Source of the DNA: Indolivaga macrotermitis
GTDB lineage: Bacteria; Bacteroidota; Bacteroidia; Bacteroidales; Dysgonomonadaceae
Reading direction: 5' to 3'
Length of the DNA: 64,000 nucleotides
Assembly (NCBI RefSeq): GCF_900128985.1
Contig: NZ_FQUC01000007.1
Span: 62,001 to 126,000, forward strand
Both the position numbers and the translations under genes were made by a program. Every line of letters begins with the position of its first letter. Position 1 is the stretch's first letter. The notes beneath the pieces are model-generated. The model did no database searches. It saw only the letters and a program-made list of their open reading frames with translations, and had not been told where the DNA came from. Of this stretch, positions 9,556 through 17,227 are shown in pieces.

Positions 9556-9743
9556 CGTATTACAAAGTAAGGAATTTTAGACAAAAGACCTATTAGAAAA
9601 AGTATTAAAAGCTTACTTTTTGTTGATAAAGTTTGTTGATACCTATAAAAGAAGAGAAAAGCGACCGATCAGATCTCAAGTTTACATTTTATTACCCAGA
9701 AGCGAAAAATAGTCTACATTTTCACACTTTTAAATATTTTTTA

Positions 9744-9751
9744 TATATTTG
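9744..9751 (+). promoter_or_regulatory. Promoter -7 box of the C10 protease gene
   Basis: TATATTTG, exact to TAnnTTTG, is 102 bp upstream of the protease ATG, leaving a 5' leader of roughly 90 nt. A weak TTTT run lies at the -33 position. The rest of the 298-bp gap from 9556 to 9853 shows no gene. Confidence 0.45.
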
Positions 9752-9853
9752 CGATACAAAACTTTGCAAATACCATACAAATAGCAGACACAGCTTTTAG
9801 AAACATTCTATATACACAGATAACATTTAAAACAACACACAAATTTGACAATC

Positions 9854-11026
9854 ATGAAAAAATTGTTTCCTTTTTTATTTGCATTTGTATTTTTATCGTG
9901 TAGCCACGATAACAGTATGGTGGACGAAAGTAGCCAAACAGACTTAGACACAAACTTTGTAGACATGCGCGAAGCTATCTCCATGGCAACACTCTTAGAG
10001 TATGATGTAACAAACCCCGGAACTTCAACCCGTAGTACCACTTATCTGGATGTAGAGAGTGCTGTACCCATAGGTGATACAGACAAACCCTCTTATTACA
10101 TTGTAAATTATGCAAACAATAGCGGATTTGTAATTATTGCAGCCGATAAACGGGCTGAACCGGTCTTAGCTTTCTCCACGGAGGGTAGTTTTGATATTGA
10201 CACAGATAAGCTACCGGGAGGCTTGGTAGAATGGATGTCCGGCACAAAGGATTATATACAAGATATCCGCGAATCGAATACACAATCTTCTGAAGCTCCT
10301 AACCTACGGCTTTGCGTCGCATTAAAATCGACCAGCACAAGAGCTTTAAATACAAGCGAATGCTCTAATAGTGCAAACTGCCCGGTTGAGTCGATATCTT
10401 CAACTGTGGTTGGCCCATTATTAGAAACAGCATGGAGTCAAGGAGTAGGTTTCAATGATTCAATTCCAATTCTCTGTGACGGAGGATGGCATGTACCCGC
10501 TGGTTGTGTGGCTATTGCGATGGCTCAGGTAATGTATTACCATAAATACCCAAGTACATATAATTGGGCAAAAATGCTCCCTTATCATGGAGGGAGTGAA
10601 GCCTCCCGTTTAATCAGGGACTTGGGCTTAACTGATGCCTTACACATGGATTATGGATGTGATGGTTCTTTCACAGATACAAAAAAAGCGGAATCTGTAT
10701 TCAAAAAGAATTTTGGATATAGCAGTGCTACATATGGAAGTTTCAACTCCAACATAGTACAAAGTCAGCTGAAAAGCGGATTACCTGTAATATTAAGAGG
10801 TGAAAAATCTTCAGGAGAAGCTGGACATGCTTGGGTATGCGATGGATTTATCCAAAGCAATACATGTACACACTCCACTCTGCAACTTCATATGAATTGG
10901 GGATGGGGTTCTCAATATACTACTACTGGGAAGAATTTTAACGGATGGTATGGAGTAAATGACTGGAATTCACCTAATGGTAATTTTAATCAAAAAAATG
11001 ATATGGTATATAATATCAAACCTTAA
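9854..11026 (+). CDS. Secreted C10-family (streptopain-type) cysteine protease, lipoprotein
   Basis: A 390-residue lipoprotein precursor: MKKLFPFLFAFVFLSCSHD gives a hydrophobic signal with a lipobox Cys. The frame can be extended three codons to a TTG at 9845, but the ATG at 9854 begins a proper signal peptide. Residues of about 80-110 (YYIVNYANNSGFVIIAADKR) match the Spi-type inhibitory propeptide of C10 peptidases. The mature domain has the catalytic Cys in AGCVAIAMAQVMYYHKYP (Cys218), the catalytic His in GHAWVCDGF (His325), and the NWGWG block. Relatives include streptopain, interpain, PrtT and Bacteroides fragilis Bfp proteases, which degrade host or environmental proteins. It heads a same-strand run of lipoprotein and barrel genes. 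Extra Cys residues in the propeptide/mature junction (ECSNSANCP) are unusual. Confidence 0.93.
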   Translation: MKKLFPFLFAFVFLSCSHDNSMVDESSQTDLDTNFVDMREAISMATLLEYDVTNPGTSTRSTTYLDVESAVPIGDTDKPSYYIVNYANNSGFVIIAADKRAEPVLAFSTEGSFDIDTDKLPGGLVEWMSGTKDYIQDIRESNTQSSEAPNLRLCVALKSTSTRALNTSECSNSANCPVESISSTVVGPLLETAWSQGVGFNDSIPILCDGGWHVPAGCVAIAMAQVMYYHKYPSTYNWAKMLPYHGGSEASRLIRDLGLTDALHMDYGCDGSFTDTKKAESVFKKNFGYSSATYGSFNSNIVQSQLKSGLPVILRGEKSSGEAGHAWVCDGFIQSNTCTHSTLQLHMNWGWGSQYTTTGKNFNGWYGVNDWNSPNGNFNQKNDMVYNIKP

Positions 11027-11044
11027 CAAAACACATAACAAGTT

Positions 11045-11554
11045 ATGAATAAATACACTAGTTACATAATTATACTTTTTGCTTTAATCGGATGTAGTGA
11101 TGATACCCCAGAAGTCCTACCTCCACCTCTAGGACAAAGTTTTTACCTCTTAGATAAGGATGGGGATGATCTGCTTGATCCACAAAGCGAGAAGGCTATT
11201 GACGCTAAAAAAATAAATATTTATTATTTAGTAAATGGGGAGAGAATAGAAGCAAACAGATACTTTCTAATGCTGAATTTTCCTACATTAAATTATGGAT
11301 TTGGAATAACTGCTCCAAATTCAGCAAATAATAAAAGTCATTATTATATCAATATAGCATTAAATCAATCTGGAAATAATGGCGATACCTTATATACATA
11401 TGTTGAATGGAATGAGAATGATATTGATACTATCAAATCAAAGATATATAAAAAGGGTAAAGTCTTTGATTGCACAATGGTAGCATACAACGACTCGGTA
11501 TGGACTCCAAACCAGTTAGAAAACAGAACTATATTTACAATTATTAAACCTTAG
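11045..11554 (+). CDS. Lipoprotein with EF-hand-like loop, paralogue A
   Basis: A 169-residue lipoprotein (signal ending LFALIGCSDD) of a family I do not recognise. After a short linker comes GQSFYLLDKDGDDLLDPQSE, whose DxDGDxxxD spacing resembles a calcium-binding EF-hand or dockerin loop. The rest is predicted beta-rich, ending VWTPNQLENRTIFTIIKP. It starts 18 bp after the C10 protease stop and so is probably co-transcribed. A paralogue follows at 11626. In B. fragilis, C10 protease genes are followed by small inhibitor genes; whether these lipoproteins inhibit the protease is inference from position only. The short stem at 11562 may limit read-through. Confidence 0.8.
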   Translation: MNKYTSYIIILFALIGCSDDTPEVLPPPLGQSFYLLDKDGDDLLDPQSEKAIDAKKINIYYLVNGERIEANRYFLMLNFPTLNYGFGITAPNSANNKSHYYINIALNQSGNNGDTLYTYVEWNENDIDTIKSKIYKKGKVFDCTMVAYNDSVWTPNQLENRTIFTIIKP

Positions 11555-11561
11555 AATAGAT

Positions 11562-11600
11562 GGAGGAGAGATAACATATTATTTACTCCTCCTTTCTTTT
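11562..11600 (+). terminator. Possible attenuator/terminator between the two lipoproteins
   Basis: GGAGGAG (11562-11568) pairs with CTCCTCC (11586-11592) across a 17-nt loop, followed by TTTCTTTT. The stem is only 7 bp, so it may attenuate rather than stop transcription between the two paralogues. Confidence 0.45.
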
Positions 11601-11625
11601 ACAACCCTAACAACACACAACATTT

Positions 11626-12147
11626 ATGAAGAAATACATTTTTACAGTTTTAATATTTTATATTTTTACTGCCTGTAGTAAAAATGAAAATGGTGAAGCT
11701 TTCAACTTTGTAGCTGGACAAAGTTTTTATCTTTTAGATAAGGATGGGAATGACCGGCTTAATCCACAGAGCGAGATGGCTATTAATGCCAAGAAAATAA
11801 GAATTTATTATTTAGTAGACGGAGAAAGAATGGAAGCTATTGAATACTTACATATGATGGCTCCCAATGCTATTTTAGATAATCCATATGGATTTGGGAT
11901 CGGAGCCCCAAGTCCAATAAGTAATCGAAGTTATTATAGTATTGATGTTGGATTAAACTGTAAAGGTAACGATGGAGATATTCTATACACTTATATAGAA
12001 TGGGATGAGAATGATACGGACACTATTAGGTCCGAGATATATAGAAAAAATTCCGTACTAAAATCTACAATAGTAGCATTTAACGACTCGGTATGGACTC
12101 CAAACCAATTAGAAAACAGAACTATATTTACAATTATTAAACCATAA
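11626..12147 (+). CDS. Lipoprotein with EF-hand-like loop, paralogue B
   Basis: A 173-residue lipoprotein (IFYIFTACSKN lipobox), clearly a tandem duplicate of the preceding gene: both carry GQSFYLLDKDG near the mature N-terminus, IYYLVxGERxEA, YGFGIxAP, DTLYTY/DILYTY followed by EWxEND, and the identical end VWTPNQLENRTIFTIIKP. In this copy the acidic loop is DKDGNDRLNPQSE. The last ~60 nt of both genes are nearly identical at the DNA level while the rest has diverged. Function unknown; see the protease neighbour for context. The DNA is AT-rich relative to the flanking housekeeping genes. Confidence 0.8.
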   Translation: MKKYIFTVLIFYIFTACSKNENGEAFNFVAGQSFYLLDKDGNDRLNPQSEMAINAKKIRIYYLVDGERMEAIEYLHMMAPNAILDNPYGFGIGAPSPISNRSYYSIDVGLNCKGNDGDILYTYIEWDENDTDTIRSEIYRKNSVLKSTIVAFNDSVWTPNQLENRTIFTIIKP

Positions 12148-12158
12148 AGTTTAATTCC

Positions 12159-12653
12159 ATGAACAGATTCTTTTATTTTATTCTGTTATGCTTTATTAGT
12201 ATAACGACAGTACAAGCTCAAAAATCGTCGCTAACCGTTGACCTTGGTTATCGGAATAAGTCCGACAGGGCAAACTGGGGGATTGGGACACAATTCAAAT
12301 ACACTTTAGTAAAGGATTTCCGTTTAGGTGCAGATGCAATGATATATATTCCTGAAGATAGTTACATGGGCTTGGATATCGGGGTTAATGCTCAATATCT
12401 TATACATTTACAGGAGAGACTTTTAGTTTATCCGGTTGCCGGGCTGATTATATCGAATCATAGATTCCCTTCGGATCCTAAGGCTAGACATGTAACCGGG
12501 TTGGGGTTCAGTTTTGGATTAGGAGGTGAATTTTATCTTAGCCAAAAATATTTTATTAATGCTGATTTAAGGTATTCTCTAATTGATAAAGATAAGCCTC
12601 ATTGGTATAAAGATTATGCTCTTTTCCGCGTTGGATTAGGTTTCAGGCTTTAA
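12159..12653 (+). CDS. Small outer-membrane beta-barrel protein
   Basis: A 164-residue protein with a cleavable signal peptide (ISITTVQAQ) and alternating amphipathic strands ending in an aromatic/hydrophobic terminus (FRVGLGFRL), the pattern of 8-stranded OmpA/OmpW-like barrels (porin-like/OMP_b-brl). Glycine-rich strands include GLGFSFGLGGEFYLS. It is 11 bp downstream of paralogue B and ends the island before a strong terminator, so it may be part of the protease-lipoprotein transcript. Its role could be an outer-membrane anchor or be unrelated. Confidence 0.75.
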   Translation: MNRFFYFILLCFISITTVQAQKSSLTVDLGYRNKSDRANWGIGTQFKYTLVKDFRLGADAMIYIPEDSYMGLDIGVNAQYLIHLQERLLVYPVAGLIISNHRFPSDPKARHVTGLGFSFGLGGEFYLSQKYFINADLRYSLIDKDKPHWYKDYALFRVGLGFRL

Positions 12654-12670
12654 TATGAATATTTAATAAA

Positions 12671-12710
12671 AAACGGATGTGATTGCTTTAGTCACATCCG
12701 TTTCTTGTTT
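12671..12710. terminator. Bidirectional hairpin terminator
   Basis: A perfect 12-bp stem AAACGGATGTGA (12671-12682) / TCACATCCGTTT (12692-12703), 9-nt loop, followed by TCTTGTTTTT on the plus strand and preceded by an A-run that becomes a T-run on the minus strand. It separates the convergent barrel gene and RNase G gene. Confidence 0.85.
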
Positions 12711-14285
12711 TTATTTCAGTTCGATGTCCTGTTTCAGGTCTATTTCTTCCCTGTCTTTATCATAAAAATGATATTCGAGAAATGCCAGGCTTTGGTCGGG
12801 TATTATCTTGAACCCGAATCCATAACGCCATTTCCATTGCCATTTTAACGAAGGAAATCCCTTTTCTATATATGCTGCTATGTACGGATGTACATGAAGG
12901 GTAAATTTTTTCACTTCCAGCTTATTTACTAAATAGCTGATCTTAGACCTTAATGAATCGGTAAATAAAATCGACGGTTTTATTTCACCTTTTCCAAAAC
13001 ATGTAGGGCATGTCTCTGTTGTATCTACTACCATTTCGGGGCGGACCCGTTGACGGGTAATCTGCATCAACCCGAATTTACTTAATGGCAATATATTGTG
13101 TTTTGCCCTGTCATTAGCCATCAATTCCTGCATTCGCGAGATCAGTTTGCTGCGATGCTCGCCTTCCGACATATCTATAAAATCGATTACTATAATTCCT
13201 CCCAAGTCGCGTAGGCGAAGTTGCCGTGAAATCTCTTCGGCCGCTGCCGAGTTTACTTCGAAGGCATTATTTTCTTGTCCGGCCTCCAATACTTTCGAAC
13301 GGTTACCACTGTTTACATCTATTACATGCAATGCCTCGGTATGTTCTATTATCAGATAGGCTCCATTACGGAAAGTTACAGTTTTGCCGAACAATGCTTT
13401 CATTTGTTTGGTTACGGCAAAGCTGTCGAAGATGGGTAGATCGCCTGTATAAAGCTTTACAATATCTTTTTTATCAGGAGCTATAATACTGATATAGTCC
13501 TTGATCTGGCTGAATATCTCTTTGTCATTGACGTGAATGTCCTGAAAGGACGAATTAAATACATCACGCAACAATCCTACGATACGGCCTGTTTCCTCAT
13601 AGATAAGGGTTGGCAGCTTTTCTTTTTGAATTTTCGGTAAGTTTTCCTCCCAGCGTTTCACCAAAGTTTTCAGCTCATTATCCAGCTCAATTACTTTTTT
13701 CCCTTCGGCTACGGTGCGGACTATTACTCCAAAATTCTTAGGCTTTATACTCTGAATCAACTGGCGAAGGCGTGCCCGTTCTTCTTTCGATTTTATTTTT
13801 TGTGATATCGATACTTTATCGTTGAACGGGATCAGTACCAGAAACCGTCCGGCAAATGAAAGCTCGGATGTAAGGCGGGGACCTTTGGTCGAAATAGGCT
13901 CTTTTGCTACCTGTACCAATATTTCCTGTCCGACTTTCAGTATATCGCTTATACTGCCATCCTTGTCGATATCTTTCTCAAGTGTCATCTTCGACACCAG
14001 CGGAAATTTTTTCTTGTCGTTTAATGCTTGTTTGTAGAATTTGTCTACAGATTTGAATTGTGGCCCTAGGTCTAAGTAGTGAAGAAATGCATCCTTCTTG
14101 TATCCGATGTCTATAAATGCAGCATTCAGGCCCGGCATCAGTTTTTTAACCCTGCCGGCATAAATGTTACCTACCGCGTACGAAACGTCTCTTGCTTCTT
14201 TCTGAAGTTCTACTAATTTCTTATCTTCCAGTACAGCAATAGAGATTTCTTGCGGTTGAACATCAACTACAAGTTCACTATTCAT
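12711..14285 (-). CDS. rng: Ribonuclease G/E family endoribonuclease
   Basis: A 524-residue Rne/Rng family enzyme that cleaves single-stranded AU-rich RNA in rRNA processing and mRNA decay. An S1 RNA-binding domain starts near residue 37 (GNIYAGRVKKLMPGLNAAF) and the 5'-sensor region follows. The catalytic metal ligands are in VIDVNSG (Asp323) and IVIDFIDMSEG (Asp368), and the zinc-link pair is CPTC (Cys426, Cys429). It lacks the long C-terminal degradosome scaffold of RNase E, matching RNase G length. Downstream on the same strand from HU and the small COX24-like protein, an order commonly seen in Bacteroidota. Confidence 0.96.
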   Translation of the reverse strand: MNSELVVDVQPQEISIAVLEDKKLVELQKEARDVSYAVGNIYAGRVKKLMPGLNAAFIDIGYKKDAFLHYLDLGPQFKSVDKFYKQALNDKKKFPLVSKMTLEKDIDKDGSISDILKVGQEILVQVAKEPISTKGPRLTSELSFAGRFLVLIPFNDKVSISQKIKSKEERARLRQLIQSIKPKNFGVIVRTVAEGKKVIELDNELKTLVKRWEENLPKIQKEKLPTLIYEETGRIVGLLRDVFNSSFQDIHVNDKEIFSQIKDYISIIAPDKKDIVKLYTGDLPIFDSFAVTKQMKALFGKTVTFRNGAYLIIEHTEALHVIDVNSGNRSKVLEAGQENNAFEVNSAAAEEISRQLRLRDLGGIIVIDFIDMSEGEHRSKLISRMQELMANDRAKHNILPLSKFGLMQITRQRVRPEMVVDTTETCPTCFGKGEIKPSILFTDSLRSKISYLVNKLEVKKFTLHVHPYIAAYIEKGFPSLKWQWKWRYGFGFKIIPDQSLAFLEYHFYDKDREEIDLKQDIELK

Positions 14286-14429
14286 TCTTTTTCTACTGTA
14301 TATATATGTTTTAAACTCATCTGTACGAGTCTGCTTCTATTCATTATATGCACAAAGAACAAACTTAAATCTGAAATCTGTTTTTAAGTTTGTTCTTGTA
14401 AATCTTTCTAACAAAAGTTTAGAAGAAAT

Positions 14430-14522
14430 TTATTTTTTCTTTTTATGTCTATTCTTTCTAAGTCTTTTCTTACGCTTGTGTGTAGACATTTTATGTCTCT
14501 TTCTTTTTTTACCACTTGGCAT
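14430..14522 (-). CDS. AURKAIP1/COX24-domain protein, 30 residues (bS22/mS38-like)
   Basis: A short gene starting ATG at 14522 and stopping at TAA 14430-14432. The product is extremely basic: MPSGKKRKRHKMSTHKRKKR, then LRKNRHKKKK. The RKRHKMSTHKRKKRLRKNR core is the AURKAIP1/COX24 signature known from mitochondrial small-subunit protein mS38 and from the tiny mycobacterial ribosomal protein bS22. Likely a small-subunit ribosomal protein buried in rRNA. It lies between HU and RNase G. It is much too short for usual ORF cut-offs, but codon structure and family match are clear. Confidence 0.88.
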   Translation of the reverse strand: MPSGKKRKRHKMSTHKRKKRLRKNRHKKKK

Positions 14523-14555
14523 GATCTATCGTTTTTATAAATTAATACTCAGTTA

Positions 14556-14831
14556 TTATTTCTTAACTTGGTTGACAAAAACTTTAGCCGGCTTAAAAGA
14601 AGGGATATTGTGCTCTGGAATGATGATAGTAGTATTCTTTGAGATGTTTCGAGCTGTTTTTTGTGCACGTTTTTTCACTACGAAGCTACCAAAACCTCTA
14701 AGGTAAACGTTTTCGCTTTTGCTAAGAGAATCCTTAACCACTTCCATAAAAGATTCTACAGCCGTTAGCACAGTTGCTTTATCAATACCTGTGTTTTTTG
14801 CGATTTCGTTAACGATATCTGCTTTTGTCAT
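14556..14831 (-). CDS. HU family DNA-binding protein
   Basis: A 91-residue HU/IHF-type nucleoid protein that bends DNA as a dimer. Helical N-terminus MTKADIVNEIAKNTGIDKAT, the conserved turn GFGSFVVKKR, the DNA-binding arm around RNISKNTTIIIPEHNIPSF, and C-terminal FKPAKVFVNQVKK. The frame is open 30 codons further upstream, but those codons cover the promoter and encode a Lys-rich non-homologous stretch, so the ATG at 14831 is chosen. A well-formed promoter lies 46 bp upstream. Confidence 0.95.
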   Translation of the reverse strand: MTKADIVNEIAKNTGIDKATVLTAVESFMEVVKDSLSKSENVYLRGFGSFVVKKRAQKTARNISKNTTIIIPEHNIPSFKPAKVFVNQVKK

Positions 14832-14876
14832 TTTGTATTTACTTTTATTGTTATTAATTACTAATTTTTTGGACTG

Positions 14877-14911
14877 CAAATATATAGCTTTTTTTTTCCT
14901 TAAAAAACAAA
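14877..14911 (-). promoter_or_regulatory. HU gene promoter (-33 TTTG, -7 TATATTTG)
   Basis: On the minus strand, TTTG (plus 14908-14911) and TATATTTG (plus 14877-14884) are 23 bp apart, close to the Bacteroidota -33/-7 arrangement. The box is 46 bp before the HU ATG, which supports the internal start choice. Confidence 0.6.
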
Positions 14912-15168
14912 TATTGGGCATTTTTTGTGAAAACTCAATATTCGAAGAAATAATTACATAAACCTCTCTCGATTATATGTTGAAAAACATAAAGATAGAT
15001 ATTATTTTCAAGAATCTCACCGGAACACAATAGTAACTAATAATTTCATTTAGTACTGAAGAAAGTATCTTAATTATATCTATTTTTGAAGAACCGGTGT
15101 GATTTAGTCACTTTTCGGTCGACATATATTATTATATAAGATTTTATCGTATACGCCATCACTGAATA
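14912..15168. other. Intergenic region upstream of the ECF sigma operon
   Basis: The gap between the divergent HU and sigma genes (14832-15168 in full) holds no gene. Apart from the HU promoter it is AT-rich. GAAC at 15091 followed by GGTC at 15117 may relate to an ECF-type self-promoter, but the match is too weak to call. Confidence 0.3.
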
Positions 15169-15648
15169 ATGCATAACAAGGGTTTAGAGAAAGATTTTAT
15201 GGAAATGGTACGCCTCAACGAGCGTATTATTTATAAGGTTGTCTCTTTCTATGCAGATATAGACCAAAGTAGCAGCGATTTGTATCAGGAAGTACTACTT
15301 AATCTTTGGAAAGCCTACCCTTCGTTCAGAGGAGAAAGTAAACTATCGACATGGATATACCGTATCTCGCTGAACACATGTATTACGTTTTTCCGCCGCA
15401 GTAAAAGATCGGTCACCTATTCGGCACTCAATATAGATATATCTGATACTCCGGATGATAATGAGAATATTAAAGAACTATATAGGCTGATAAATAAACT
15501 TGACAAAATAGAGAAAGCCCTTGTCCTTCTCTATCTTGACGAGAAACCGTATAAAGAGATAGCTGATATTACCGGGCTTACCGTTACCAATGTAGCGACA
15601 AAGCTGAACCGTATAAAAGATAAACTTAAGAAAATGTCTAACGAATAG
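15169..15648 (+). CDS. ECF-type RNA polymerase sigma factor
   Basis: A 159-residue sigma-70 family protein with only regions 2 and 4. Region 2 contains DLYQEVLLNLWKAYPSFRG and STWIYRISLNTCITFFRR (-10 recognition and core binding); region 4 has the helix-turn-helix KPYKEIADITGLTVTNVATK. It is 41 bp upstream of a membrane protein gene and then a TraB/GumN gene, apparently one operon. ECF factors are usually held inactive by a membrane anti-sigma partner; the following gene fits by position. An internal ATG at residue 11 could be an alternative start. Confidence 0.93.
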   Translation: MHNKGLEKDFMEMVRLNERIIYKVVSFYADIDQSSSDLYQEVLLNLWKAYPSFRGESKLSTWIYRISLNTCITFFRRSKRSVTYSALNIDISDTPDDNENIKELYRLINKLDKIEKALVLLYLDEKPYKEIADITGLTVTNVATKLNRIKDKLKKMSNE

Positions 15649-15689
15649 CTCTTTTTGGGAGCTATCCATCAAAATAACACCAGAATATA

Positions 15690-16289
15690 ATGGATTTGGA
15701 CAACTTAAAAAAAGTATGGAATGAAAACCAGCAGGATTTGCCGTCGATTACTGATGACAAACTGCTGTCTATGCTTAAAAGTAATGGCCGCACAGCCCTA
15801 AACAAACTACGTCTGTGGGAGCTGATAGGTGCAATAGTAATTTTACCCCTGACAGGTATACCACTCATACATAATAAGATTTTTGTTTTGTTTCAATATT
15901 CCGCCTTCACGCTGTACTTTTTTATAGCGTTCTGCCTGCTGGGATTTGTATGGCAGTTATATAAAATATGGACTCTGAAAAAGGTCGATATTCTGAATAA
16001 TAGCATTTTGGTATGCTCTAAATATATTCTCAAATACAAACTCTGTATAAAGATCGAGGTATTTATTTCCCTCATATTTATGATCATATTCATGGGGTCT
16101 TTCTTCTATCCGCTTGTCGACTCTCTTGCCGATGACCGAAAAATTCTCTTCTATATAGTAGCTGCCGTATGGACAATTATTATGGTCGCACTCTTATGGT
16201 TCATTTATAGGAGGTTTTACCGGAAGCAGACTAAACGGATCGAAGAGTCTCTAAAAGAAATTGAAGAACTGGAAAGAGATAATTATTAA
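15690..16289 (+). CDS. Four-helix membrane protein, candidate anti-sigma factor
   Basis: A 199-residue protein with a cytoplasmic-looking N-terminus (MDLDNLKKVWNENQQDLPSI, about 50 residues) and four hydrophobic helices (about 50-66, 70-90, 125-145, 153-172), then a charged coiled-coil-like tail rich in Glu/Lys/Arg. I recognise no named family. Its place directly after an ECF sigma gene, and its cytosolic head plus membrane anchor, suggest it regulates the sigma factor; it is not a FecR-type anti-sigma. This role is inference. Confidence 0.75.
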   Translation: MDLDNLKKVWNENQQDLPSITDDKLLSMLKSNGRTALNKLRLWELIGAIVILPLTGIPLIHNKIFVLFQYSAFTLYFFIAFCLLGFVWQLYKIWTLKKVDILNNSILVCSKYILKYKLCIKIEVFISLIFMIIFMGSFFYPLVDSLADDRKILFYIVAAVWTIIMVALLWFIYRRFYRKQTKRIEESLKEIEELERDNY

Positions 16290-16316
16290 TACACCAAATA
16301 TTTAAATATTAAAAAA

Positions 16317-17222
16317 ATGAGCCACATACGGTTATCCATTCTATTTATATACTTCATCTGCTCTTCTCTGTTTGCAGTAAATGCTCAGAAAGCAGAATTT
16401 ACAGGTTCGGTATTATGGAAAATATCCGGTAAAGATCTACCGGGCCCTTCATATATAGTAGGGACAAATCATATTATCTCGGATTCTTTTCTGGATAGTA
16501 TTCCCGGATTGAAAGAGGCTATGAATTCTACAGGGCAGGTTATTGGAGAAATGGACATGGACAATGTGAAAGCCGATATGGCTGCAATGGCTACAGCATC
16601 GATTATCCCTGACGGAAAAACATACTCGGAACTATTAACAGAAGAAAGATACCAGCTATTAGATTCGGTTCTTCGTAACGATTTAGGGATAGCTTTATCA
16701 CAGGTCGAGATGATCAGCCCGGTAACATTATCGAACCTCTACGTTATCAATGTCTATAATAAAGTGAGTCCGAAAAATAAAGATTCCGAGAATATGGATA
16801 CGTACTTCCAAACATATGCCCGCGAAAAAGGTAAGCCTGTGCTGGCTCTGGAAACTCTGGAAGAACAAATCCGGTACCTGTATTACCTGAAACCCTTAGA
16901 TAAGCAAATAGAGGAATTATTCTGTACCATAACATCCGACCATCTGGAAAGTGATATTCTGGAACTTGACAGTTTGTATCGAAAGGGTGATCTTACCGGA
17001 TTAGAACAATTGATGGACAGAGAAGACCTTAGTTGCCCTGGCGATCCGGAAGAAAAAGACATTCTATATCTTCAACGGAATAATAACTGGCTCGAAAAAC
17101 TGCCCGCTATAATGAAATCGGAAACGTCGCTGATTGCGGTCGGTTGTCTGCATCTGGCCGGTGAAGACGGGTTGTTAAACCGTCTGTCCGAAATGGGATA
17201 TGAAGTGACTCCTGTTAAGTAG
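16317..17222 (+). CDS. TraB/GumN family protein
   Basis: A 301-residue exported protein (signal peptide ending VNAQK). The TraB/GumN fold is indicated by SVLWKISGKDLPGPSYIVGT with NHI following, a central alpha-helical region, and the C-terminal SLIAVGCLHLAGEDGLLNRL with the conserved GxxHL. Relatives such as TIKI are proposed metalloproteases; the His in GTNH and in GCLHL are the expected metal ligands. It is the third gene of the ECF sigma operon (27 bp after the membrane protein). It ends 5 bp from a convergent glycosyltransferase gene. Confidence 0.88.
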   Translation: MSHIRLSILFIYFICSSLFAVNAQKAEFTGSVLWKISGKDLPGPSYIVGTNHIISDSFLDSIPGLKEAMNSTGQVIGEMDMDNVKADMAAMATASIIPDGKTYSELLTEERYQLLDSVLRNDLGIALSQVEMISPVTLSNLYVINVYNKVSPKNKDSENMDTYFQTYAREKGKPVLALETLEEQIRYLYYLKPLDKQIEELFCTITSDHLESDILELDSLYRKGDLTGLEQLMDREDLSCPGDPEEKDILYLQRNNNWLEKLPAIMKSETSLIAVGCLHLAGEDGLLNRLSEMGYEVTPVK

Positions 17223-17227
17223 AACAA

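Noticed and set aside
14832-14921. N-terminal extension of HU by 30 codons
   Set aside because: The region carries a -33/-7 promoter pair and a Lys/Ile-rich non-homologous sequence.
14912-15168. Specific ECF self-promoter or inverted CACCGG/CCGGTG operator before the sigma gene
   Set aside because: The arms are short, imperfect and far apart (about 15019-15024 and 15094-15099); not enough to call.
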